The translations under genes were made by a program, and so were the position numbers. Of a stretch of DNA of 64,000 bases, positions 22,762 to 33,300 are shown in pieces. This DNA is from Holacanthus passer (Eukaryota > Chordata > Actinopteri > Pomacanthidae), in the NCBI GenBank assembly GCA_025331565.1, contig JAFREQ010000015.1:1798001-1862000 (forward strand), written 5' to 3'. The notes under the pieces were generated by a model, which saw nothing but the letters and a program-made list of their open reading frames with translations, was not told the origin of the DNA and ran no database searches. Positions within the stretch are counted from its first letter, which is position 1, and each line of letters opens with the position of its first letter.

Positions 22762-25700
22762 ATGGCGCAGCAGGAGGACAAACACAGCCTGGAGGCCAAA
22801 TTTGCTGCTGCAGTTAAAGTGATCCGGAGTTTGCCTGAAGATGGTGATACATTACTCTAATTCTGCTCCAACATAGTCTGTGAATGAAAGTGTCTGGACT
22901 TCAGTGCTCAGACATGTGCTTGTGCATGTATGAAGCCTGTGCTTGCTGGTGTAAACACTCCAGGTGACTGACCTACATGCAGAGCATTGAAGAGCTGCCA
23001 CTCTTGGCCAGCCCTCGATTGATAAAGCTGCTGTGAGGATAAGAGCTGATTAACTGAATCAGTCATTTCTCAAGTCTAACAACAACCCCTGTAGCTCACA
23101 TTTATCTCAACATAACATTTTGTGCTTTTACATTTCATGCATTTTTATTCTCAGGTCCTTACCAGCCGTCTGATGACATGATGCTCATGTTCTACAGTTA
23201 CTACAAGCAGGCCACCCTGGGGCCCTGCGACATCCCCAGACCAACCGGCTTCTGGGACACTCGTGGCAAAGCTAAATGGCAAGTACTTATCATCTGTTGT
23301 TTTTATGCACACATAATTGTTGTATTCCACTGCTAAATTCAGAGTTATGGCTAATAGCAACACAAGAGACAGATGGTGAATTTGTATGTTTCACTTTAAG
23401 TTAAAAAAATATCTAATATATCATAAGAGTCTCAACCACTATCCATTCAGAGCTGAGGACAAAGACACTTCACATGCCTGCTTCGCCATTGTTCCAAATC
23501 CATGACTTATTTTAATAATACCCATATATCACTGCACAATACTGCAGGTAAATCCAGTGGATAATCCTGCATTTATACAGAATAAATTAAGTTTGGTTAG
23601 ATTCCTGCACCACTTAATACCACTGTTACTGTGCAGTTGTTCAATGTTTGCTTTCTTCCCCGTGCTCGAGTGTTGAACTAAGACTCTGTGTTGCCAGGGA
23701 TGCATGGAGCTCTTTGGGAAATATGACAAAGGAGGAAGCCATGAAGAATTATATTGAGGACATCCAGCTGGTAAGTCCTTTCAAGGGAAACTAAAGCTGA
23801 ATAGAAGCAGCACACAGAATAATAAAAAGTTAGGAAACTTAGAATACACAACTCTTTGCATGAGTGTTTTGGCATGGTAAGAAAAGTGTGTGTGCCTTGC
23901 ACATACAGCAAATATGTGTATATTTATAATTCATTGCATATTCATGGATTTATATCAAATGCAAATTGTCTAATAGTCTAGTGATGTCTGAGTCTCTAAA
24001 GATACTGAGTCTCTTGACTTTTCCTCTAGTGCCATCACAATCCTTAAATTTTAATTTGGCAAAACCTCACTTTGTCCAGTACTTTGGTTTATGACCTAAT
24101 ACCCTCAAGATTAATGGTCCGAGCCTCAGTAATTTGTTTCCTGCAAATTAGAAAATGTTAGCTCGCTAACAGGTTTAACTAAGATACATGAAAATGGCAA
24201 ATATTATATGTGCTAAATCAGCATGTCAGCATTGTCATTGTGAGCATGTTAGCATGTTAGTCTCACAGAGTTGCTAGAATGGCTTTAGCTTCTTAGCCTT
24301 GATAATTAAAGAAGACTTCATGGTGTATATTTGAGAAACTGATTAAACAGTGACAGAATCTTTTAACAGCAGAAACTGCTTTTGCAAATGTTATTATTCA
24401 TTTTTCATCTCATTGCACCTACAGTATGTGACACTCCAGTTCCTCCAGCTATCAGCTGTTTTTAATCACCTCTATGAAATGGTCCAACAGATAAATCAAT
24501 CTGCCTTTATTATATCTAATTGACTTGTTTTCTGGGGGCTTGTTGGCCGTTTCACCACAGCTGTTTCTACAGAAAACATACGTTTTATTCTGACGCTCTG
24601 AAACTTCATTATTGGTGTGTGTTGTCAGATTTTGGAGACGATCCCAATCTCGGATGAAGTGTCTGACCTGGTACAGAAGCTGGGCAACTTCTACGCAGAG
24701 GTAGACGGAGAAGGAGAAGAAGCTGAAGAAAATGAGGTGGACAGGAGACCCTTCACCAGGCCTTTTGCACAACATACAGGTAACATACACGATCAGCGGT
24801 GCCGTAATAACTCAGGCACATCTAAGGAACAAATACAAAGCAGGGAGGGCACTGATGCTAAAGTGGGATGTGGTACTGCATCTAATTCTTTGTTAGTCAC
24901 ACGGATTACATTTTTTTGAATACTGAGCCTGTCTTACATGTGTTTTTATCACTAGATGAGCTGGTCAAACAATTACAGAAACCAACATTGGAAGGCAAGT
25001 CTTTGGTGTTCATTGTAGCTGTAGAGTTGATGGATAGGTCCAACAGTGTATAAGCTCATTTTAACCTACAACCCTGATTCCAAAAAAGTTGGGATGCTGT
25101 GTGAAACGTAAATAAAAACAGAATGCATTCATGTACAAACAAACTGTGTTGACCACCAGTGGTTTTATGAAGTGTTCCTGAGTCCATGTAGTAACATCCT
25201 TTCTACAATCATATGTTTGACAAAGTGGTGAACCTCTCTCCATCCTTGCTTGTGAACCACTGAGTCTTTCCAGGATGAACCTTTCATACCCAATCATGAT
25301 ACTATCACCTGTTACCAATGAACCTGTTTACCTGTGGAATGATCCAAACAGGTGTTTTTGGATCAGTCCACAACTTTCACCGTCTTTTGTTGCTCCTGTC
25401 CCAACTTGTTTGAAACATGTTGCTGCCATCAAATTCTGAATAAGCAGATATTTACAAAAACCCAATGAAGCTGATGAGACCAAACATTGAATATATTGTC
25501 TGTGTATGGTTCTCAGCTGAGCATATGTCAAAAAGAATCAGCTAATTATCACATTCTGCTATATTTAGGTTTTACACAGTGTCCCAAATTTTTTGGAATC
25601 CGGGTTGTAATTAAGTTGCTTTCATTGCTGTTTCATTCGAGTGTTGAAAGGCCGATGAGTGTACGTTGTCCTTGGCTTCCACTGCAGGAACTCTAAGAAA

Positions 25701-26721
25701 TTAGATTGTTTGATGTGTTTTGTGTAGTCTGTCATGTATGTGTTGTAGTTAGCCGGTGTGTTGGTTGTTGGCTTACACTGTGATTTGCACTTTGTAGTTT
25801 ACTGTAGATGTAGTGCGTAGAAGCTGAAAAATGTTCTGTCAACCGACTGTGTTTTTGTCTTTGCTTTGTGTGGATTTGTGCTGTGCAACACACACTTTGA
25901 TTAAGAGATAACCAGGAGTGTCTCCCTCACTGTTCAGGCTATGGGGATCTGTGGGATGATATACAAAACCTCCAAGAGAATGACAAAGACAGCTGTGTTC
26001 ATGGCATCAGTGTCAGTAGCGAGGAGGCAGAGGGAAGCAAAGAAAATAGTGAAATCGAGAGAAAAGAGGAAAATAGTGATTGGAAAAGTTGGGAAGAGGA
26101 GAATGGGGATGAAGAAGACAATACAGACGATGGAGACGAGGAGGAGGAAAAAGGTACCGTCTGTAGTTGTAGTTGATAGCTGTTTTGTGCTGTGACGTTT
26201 GCTGTGTTGTAGAGGTAACACACTATTTGCAAAATTTAAATGGTAAGGCTCATGATATTCTATATTTTTCTTCATGTCAACAAACCCCATGAAAGGACCA
26301 AAACAATGCCTGAGATATGTTATTCCTCTGTGTCACAGAGCCTACTGAACCATCTCAAACCACATCAGCACCATTGTTGCACTGTGCACTTTTTTTCCAT
26401 TAATTTTTGCCTCTCTATTCCTAGTTTACAGAGGAAGGAGAGCAACTGTTTCTGTATTTACCCTGTGTTCCTTCACGCAAAAGAACAGCCAGCACACATT
26501 TATTTTTCTTTAAGAATAAATTTTTTTATTATGACACCCATAAATTAATTTCAAGGGTGCAAGGTGTATGTAGTTTCCATTTAAAGTAATTGAATGAGAT
26601 GTGTTTTCCCAACAACAGTATTTCAAGGAGATAAAGAAAAAAGTGGATGTACATCCAGGGTAAGATGTGGCTCGACTAAGGCCACATTAAAAGAACTGCA
26701 CTTTTTTGTAATGCTTGGTGA

Positions 26722-26773
<52 letters not shown>

Positions 26774-26779
26774 TGCTCA

Positions 26780-26825
<46 letters not shown>

Positions 26826-29073
26826 TCATCTCAGACTGGAGTCCTGACCCGAGGTTGCTGATGGTGGAGGGCAAGAGGTGGAGGTCTGACACGAGGGGGT
26901 CAAGCAGCAGCATGGAGCCCAGCATGTCCTCCTTCACCAACGGGACACACAGCTCCCTCAACAGCGAGATGGAGGAGGAGGAACTGGCCTGTTCCATAGA
27001 GCCCAGCGTGCAGTATAACTCCTATATGCACTTTAACGGACACCTGAATGGTAAGATTACAGAAGAGGAGAAGAAGATCTGGTATATATACTGCATATAT
27101 AAGTACAAAGGCTAATAAGCATTGCAATATCAAAATGTTGTTAAAATATGACCAACTAAATGTTTATTATATGATGATATGGTGCTTGCATGCTGTATTT
27201 TGCACCAATCAGATGCTGTTCCTGAGAAGAACCACCGATCAACGGACTCAGATAATGAGGAATTCTGTGACTCCATGGAGCATCTGGCCATGGAAGAGGT
27301 ATGGTGTCCCTCCTCCACAGTGTACACCACCTTAAAGGACTGGTTAATAGATTTGAAGAAAAAATAAATAATCTGCTTTTATATTTATTGTATGGAAACA
27401 GAAATATTTTAGGGGTATTTCTTTTTTTTGACAAATGTGGTTACGATTGAGCTAGATGTATCAAAGCACTTTTATAAAGGATTGTTACCACTGTCATGTC
27501 CGTACACTAGATACACCGCCAGAGCCAGAACATAGTTAACTTAGCTTATAAAAAAGACTGTAAATGGGGGAAAGAGCTGACTTATACAGAACCAGGCTAG
27601 CTGTTTCCCCCTGCTCCCAGTCTTTATGCTAAGCTAAGCTAACCATTGCCTGACTGTAGCTTCACATTTAATGGACAGATATGACATTGGTTAGCTATTC
27701 CTTTAATTATGTCAACATTGTAGAAAGAAGGTCATTAAGAGTTACAAAGTAAAACACAAACTGAATGTGTTTAGCTTAGTTATGCTATTGACACTGTGGT
27801 TGACTCTCTTCCTTCCAAGGGCCTGTCTTCATCAAAGATTCTGTCACCTGGATCAGGAGCTGCCTCAATGAGGCAAAGGGATCTTTGGTTTGAGAGCAAC
27901 ACTACCCTGAATGGAGGAGAGGATCAAGTACTCATGGGAGATTCTTACCTTAAAGAAGGGATTAGTACAAGCCAACACAACAGCTCCTTGTCAAGAAGAG
28001 GAAGAGGTGAGACTACAGTCATCGACCTATATCTATGCTGATGCTGTATCCCTAATTTACCTGTCTCCTAAGATGCACACTTAGTTCATCCTCTTAAGCA
28101 TTTAAAGGCATCAGATATCCTACAACACAGCACAGTTTTCCACAAATGTTGCAGCATTAAGATGTCACATCCTGACTCCCGTTTCAGGTTCTCTGTCACC
28201 AAGGGCAGCCTCCATCCCTCAGCGATGTGCCAGTGTAGATGCTGTCTGCTGTTGTGTGTCACAGAGCAGCCATCGTGTCAGTCCTGCCAGGGGAAATGTT
28301 GATGAGCAAATAGCTACAGCTCTGCTGAGGCTGCAGCATGACATGGCCACTGTGTTGCACAGGCTGCACGCTCTGGAGGCGCTCACATTGTCACAGGTGA
28401 AAGACCTGGGGTGTTAGCCACATTATGTATCCTATGGTGATGGAGATCACACAAGCTGTTGACTTTATTTTGTTTATTTTTTAAAAAGGGAAAAATTATC
28501 TTACATTGCACTTATTTTCCTCCAGACACTTGTTTACTGAAATATAACATTGATGTCTTCATGACAGTTTATTTGATGTTTATTGATAGATTTATACATT
28601 TTCTGTTGACATTTTACAGTCAAGATCATCTTCACCAAGTCAAGAGGACTCCCTACCTATAACACAAAAGGTCCAATTAAAAATTTTCTAATGTTTGTTT
28701 TTTTATTATGCTATTTTATGACCAGTCTCTTTAATGCAAGTTTCTGTCTTTATAGTTCCTGAGACCGTCCTGGTGGCCTTTTGACTTCTGTCCACTCACA
28801 GTGATGGTGACTGCACTCTGGCCTCTGATTGCCCATTGGCTTGTCCAGGTTTACTTACAACGGAAGAGAAGGTGAGCAAAATGTTGGATCAAAAATGTAC
28901 TGTCTTTTGTCATTCGACACCAGTCCACCTCCATGTCGACTGGTCCATACTAGACTTGAACCAGCCATTCTCCAGTCCCCAAGCCATGTCCCCATGGGAC
29001 TGAGCTACTGGTGCCATGTTGCAGACTACTAAAATCCTGTTTCACTTTTTCTCTTCACAGGAAAATCCCCTGA
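22762..29073 (+). CDS. acbd5: Acyl-CoA-binding domain-containing protein 5
   Basis: Tail-anchored peroxisomal protein that binds very-long-chain acyl-CoA and tethers peroxisomes to the ER through VAP proteins (family knowledge). Coding exons: 22762-22843, 23155-23278, 23698-23770, 24629-24779, 24956-24994, 25938-26153, 26835-27050, 27213-27298, 27820-28006, 28188-28396, 28620-28670, 28756-28871, 29061-29073; 520 codons, near human length. The ACB domain occupies residues ~8-100 with ligand residues Y41, K45, K68 and Y87 (FYSYYKQATLGPC; KAKWDAW; NYIED). Exons 6-7 are acidic and low-complexity. A FFAT core EFCDSME lies at 317-323. A coiled-coil stretch (EQIATALLRLQHDMATVL) precedes RPSWWPF, one membrane helix (~490-510) and a basic tail RKRRKIP. 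Introns 2 and 5 use GC donors. The start follows a CTCAGC context in the second exon. Confidence 0.95.
23971..24330. repeat. Percomorph 'TTAGCATG' dispersed repeat
   Basis: Segment in acbd5 intron 3 containing gttagctcgctaacaggttt, aatcagcatgtcagcattg, tcattgtgagcatgttagc and cacagagttgctagaatgg. It is a very common percomorph repeat, recognised from memory; its transposon class is not determined. Confidence 0.5.
25065..25610. mobile_element. MITE with TTAA target duplication (copy A)
   Basis: Element in acbd5 intron 5. TTAA occurs immediately left (25061-25064) and right (25611-25614). Inverted termini read tacaaccctgattccaaaaa on the left and, in complement, tacaacccggattccaaaaa on the right, about 38 bp long. 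TTAA duplication suggests the Kolobok or piggyBac superfamily. No transposase is encoded. A related copy in opposite orientation lies at 60735-61240. Confidence 0.75.
26721..26822 (+). repeat. (CT)n microsatellite at a splice acceptor
   Basis: About 100 nt of nearly pure CT ending 12 nt upstream of the acbd5 exon 7 boundary at 26835, so it forms or extends the polypyrimidine tract. Confidence 0.95.
27213..27298 (+). CDS. acbd5: acbd5 exon 8 carrying the FFAT motif
   Basis: Encodes an acidic lead (TDSDNE) and EFCDSME, then HLAMEE. This aligns with the VAP-binding FFAT-like motif of mammalian ACBD5 (VYCDSME, from memory). Here positions 1 and 2 are E and F, closer to the canonical EFFDAxE. Confidence 0.8.
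27376..27480 (+). repeat. Direct repeat of acbd5 3'UTR, intronic copy
   Basis: About 51 nt from cttttatatttattgtatgg onward are identical to the 3'UTR at 29574. Then gacaaatgtggttac and cacttttataaagg follow in the same order with short deletions. Confidence 0.85.
27495..27705. mobile_element. AGGAATAGTT-family MITE, partial
   Basis: Contains aaccaggctagctgtttccc, cctgctcccagtctttatgc and taagctaagctaacc, and ends with the terminal ttagctattcctt. Only the right two thirds are present. Confidence 0.55.
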
Positions 29074-29573
29074 ATCGTCTGAAAATTGTTGACATTAATC
29101 AAAGAAGATGAAGCTGGGATGAGATTGTTGCACTTTTGTTGCTTTGTGGCTTTGTGGAGCCACCACCACAGCCTGAGTGTAAAATGAGGCACCAGTAGAA
29201 TTGGAAAGGCTACCTTAGGTAAATGAATGGTCAGAACGATGTTTAAAGGGAGATTCGGCAATACAAAGTAGCATTTTTGACTTCATAAATACTTTTTAGG
29301 TGTTTAAGAGAGGAAAGATGTATGCATTATAAATGCTGGCACATTTTCTTTGTTACAGTTACCTTAGCATTAGCCGGTGATCATTTATGACAGGTCTCTC
29401 AGATCACCAGGAACTCAATATACGCATACTCACATACACACAATTATATAGTAGCTGTGGATCTTGAGCAATGACCTTTTCCCCGTTATCACTGCCAGTT
29501 ATTTTATTTATTGTACAATTAATTGTTTATTTAGGTTTGCTTTCATGTTTTTCTGATAACTAGGGGCATAAGC

Positions 29574-29720
29574 CTTTTATATTTATTGTATGGAAACAGA
29601 AATATTTTAGGGGTATTTCTTTTTAGACCAAATAGACATGGTGACAAATGTGGTTACTTATGTGAATATTTATTGTATGTCTTCAGTGCATTAGTATCAA
29701 AGATTGCACTTTTATAAAGG
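29574..29720 (+). repeat. Direct repeat, acbd5 3'UTR copy
   Basis: Longer partner of the intronic copy at 27376-27480. It carries extra sequence (accaaatagacatgg and cttatgtgaatatttattg) that the intronic copy lacks. Confidence 0.85.
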
Positions 29721-29872
29721 TGAGATACAGATATAAGGACAATCCATATATTTATTCCTATGTCTTGTCAGTGTGCACAGTGAAAATGAAGAATACTCTG
29801 TTTAAGCAAGGGTGTGTGTTTTCAAATATACAGTATGTAAAACATAAGTATATGAAGCCGACTTTGACATGC

Positions 29873-29878
29873 AATAAA
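29873..29878 (+). terminator. acbd5 polyadenylation signal
   Basis: AATAAA about 800 nt after the acbd5 stop and 480 nt before the yme1l1 ATG, with no rival hexamer closer to yme1l1 that I noticed. Confidence 0.55.
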
Positions 29879-30361
29879 CACATTGTTGGGACAAACACAT
29901 TTATTGCAGTGAATCTTTGATGTTGATGCTGAAAGTGGAGTTTAATGATGGAAAGCTGCTTGTGAAAAGGGGATGCTGACTGTTTGCTATGTTTGTTAGT
30001 CCTGCTTATCAAAGTGGGAAACCATGAGCTGTAAAATATAGCTATAAAACACTAGAGACAATTTATCACATTTAGACTACTGTAAATAAGCAGAATAATA
30101 TTGTTAAAATGTTGAATTAACTGAAGTTAGATAAGCGGAACTTTAGGCCAAAAAAACATCAGATTTCTACAGGGACACAAAATGTGTCACAACACCGCAG
30201 AGGTCACATCCGGTTTGTGTCCGGCTGTCAGATTATCTCTGAAGTTCGCTGTTTGACTTGCTATGACTGCTACAGAAAGATAAAGAGAAAGAAACCCGGA
30301 TATTAAACTCACAGTGGTGTAACTTTAGTATCTCAAGGGCGGTTTTGAGCGAGAATTAAAA

Positions 30362-33300
30362 ATGTTTTCTTTGACCGTCCAACCGCAGGTAAGAAAGCAA
30401 GAAACGTCAGGCCGAGCTAACGTTAGCATTGTTGTTGTTTTGGTACAGTTGAGCCTGCTAGCAAGCAAAGTTAACCTTAGCTTGTTCTCTTCTGAGTCAG
30501 GCGACCTTTGATGATATGAAAGAAACACTATATTTGATTTGAAAATACATATTACATGTTGGTATATTTGTGATATAAAAAGAAAGTGAAAGACTGTGCG
30601 GGTCGTTCAGAGAAGTTGGAGCTAGCTGCTGCTCGGTTGAGCGTTCAGTGTCCTTAGCTGCCAGGAAACTGCGTCAGTGAGCGACATGTTTGACTACTGA
30701 TGCTTTACACCTGCTAATAAATCAGCACTTAAACCAACTTTTCTACCCATAAGTGTTTGTGGCTATTTTTTTCATTTAGAACTAGCTAAATTATAAGTTT
30801 GATATAGGTCATGTTGACTTTGTAAAAGCGGCTAGCTGATGTTCTAGTTATGTAAGCTGCCTTTGGACTACCTGACAAGTAGGGTTCGTGATGGTAATTG
30901 AAACATCCATGATAGTGGTAGTACTTAACAAACGTGCCATTCCCTCACTGTTTGTTCGGTTACATGTGATCCCAGGTGACTGTACCTCTGAGCCACCTCA
31001 TCAATGTCCTCCACTCTATGAAGAGCTCGGTGGGAAGCAGCAGCACTGCCACCTGCACATCAAGAAAACACAAGGAGCATGCCTCAGAGTCAGACCTGCA
31101 CTGCACAGAGGTATGCATTAGTACGACACAATCTGTAATTGCTGCCTCAAGTCAGAGATGGTTTGATGCTGCACGTAGTTGTTTTCATTCTCCCAAGCCC
31201 TGCTCCCCTAGTTAAATGTTCCAAAATAACTATTAATATAAACCGAATCTAATACATGAAATGGTATAATGTATGTGTGTGCAGGCCATGTGGAATCTGC
31301 GTGAGCTTGGCTTATCAGACATGGGAGCACAGCAGCTGGATGAGCTTGTGAACCGTGTGTTACCATGCTTGAGTACGCAGGAGGCGCCACTTCCATCGGG
31401 TGGACAGACAGCATGGAGGACCTCACATCTTTCTACGGACTCCTTTTTCTACAATAAGCATGGTAAGAGTGTGCATCTTGGCCTTGTAAAACTTTCTAAC
31501 ATTGCAACAAGATTATTGGAACCTCAGAACCCCATCGTCACTCATAAATAAATGCAATACCTCTGCTACCACTTTTTCCTAAAGATATCTCAGGGTTAGC
31601 AGTTATACCTTATCCTCTGTTCCCAGGCTTCTCATATGGTGCAATGCCCATGTTGGCCCCGGTGTTTTCCAGGCAGAACCCTTCACCTCTTCAGACTGTC
31701 AGCACAGAGCTACAACACTGGCCAGGTAACTGTCCATTAAAAGCATTTATAAATAGTGTAATAGTTTATTACTGATCCATTATTACTGAGCTTTGTATTC
31801 AAGTGTCATTAATAAATAACTATAGTTGATTTGAATGTTATTTAGAAGCAGTATAGACTAATATTACTGACAAATATTCCCGTTAATTGTCAGTATTATT
31901 TAATGTTTCTTATTTTTACATATACATTGTAAACTTACCTAGCAATGTTTATATTTACAATGTTTATGCTAATCTAGTAAAGTTATATGCTGTGGAAACA
32001 TAGTTATCTTTTTAATCAGATTAGACATCATATGCTTACTGTATATTTTCAGTGTGGGTCCAGAGCAGAGGCTTTAAAACTTTGAGGAGCAAAACCAGAC
32101 GCCTGCAGTTAGCCCCCGATCGGCCCCTGGAATCTGAAGGGTTCACACCATCTTTTATGAAGGTAAGTACTAAGACATATTCACATGCTGAAACACAATC
32201 CTTACGCATGTTATAAATATGCTAAATGTCTGCATTACTTTAAGCATATCCTTAAACAGGCATTATGTAATAAGCATGTTGAAAATATAATTTTAAACTG
32301 TTTGTCTGTAAAAGTAGCCTTACCAACATTTTCAACTTACCAAGGTATTGCATTTTTCTCAATTCAGCTCTTGAGTTGAAAATGCACCACATTACTGCAG
32401 TTTTTCTCAGCTGTCTTTCATTGAATACACTGCACACAAGAAAAATGGAAAAAAAAGTTGGCAACTGTTGTTCTGCCTAGCATGTGTCACCAACAAGCTT
32501 ATAATAGACAGATCCAAGATGGCGGTGTGTACAGGCGCAGCAGCCCCTCGCAGTCCCAGTGACACAGTGTTTTTAAATGCACTACCCATTCCTTGTTTTC
32601 TTAGTGTCGTTGTTTTTGTTTTTCTACTGTGCCTTGCATGTTTGCACCAGGGTCTGATAGAAACGGCATTTCAATCCCATCTAGGTTCTGTATATATGGT
32701 GAAATTGACAATAAAGTTGATAGACTTGATAATTTCATTAGTGATTACCCATCAGGGGAATCATATGTTTGGTTGTGTGTGTTCACAGTTAATCTCTCAT
32801 ATTACTGGGCCTATTAGCCTGATATTTTATATGCACATTCGTGACTCTATGCTCAAGGACCTCTTGTGGCTGTGGTGAGTCACGATTTTTGAGAAACCTA
32901 TTTTGTATGGCCACTGATTGCTGACTATATGGCACTCCCTGTTCCCCGCCCACATGCCCCCAGGTGCACCTGGCAGACATCTGTACCCTAATGAGTGTAC
33001 TCTTCTAGCTTCTTATGTATTTAGCCAATGTTGCCAGTTATGCAGATACATTAGAAAAGTAATTGACAGTAGCTGCCTTTGTCGTTGACAACCCAAAAGG
33101 GGCCTCCAGTTATTCTGTCCTGCCAGGAATCTAAAAAATAAAACAGAGCAGGTGTACCTTACGTTTTCAGACCAACAAAGCATGCCCAGTGTGATTGCCC
33201 TAACATAAAGGTGTGATAAAAGTGAAGCAGTGTTCTGGCTGTGTAAATACTGCTTACCAGTCTCACTTTGTACTGCAGGGTTTCTTGACCCGCGACAAAG

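Larger units (their letters stand above)
29074..30361 (+). other. acbd5 3'UTR and yme1l1 upstream region
   Basis: The acbd5 3'UTR probably runs to about 29900. The last 400 nt before the yme1l1 ATG have GA-rich sequence and CATCCGG/CCCGGAT ETS-like sites near 30207 and 30294 but no TATA box. The genes are tail-to-head, so yme1l1 has its own short promoter. Confidence 0.6.

Noticed and set aside
23279..23285. GT donor four bases downstream of the acbd5 GC donor
   Set aside because: Using it shifts the reading frame away from the conserved KWDAW of the ACB domain.
25061..25700. Frames in acbd5 intron 5
   Set aside because: They lie inside a non-coding MITE with inverted ends.
26594..27115. 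173-codon continuous frame in acbd5
   Set aside because: Only 26835-27050 is coding. The rest is CT microsatellite translated as Ser/Leu and intron on both sides.
32468..32878. 136-codon frame in yme1l1 intron 5
   Set aside because: It crosses a LINE-like fragment and an RTE-like repeat, with no protein family match.
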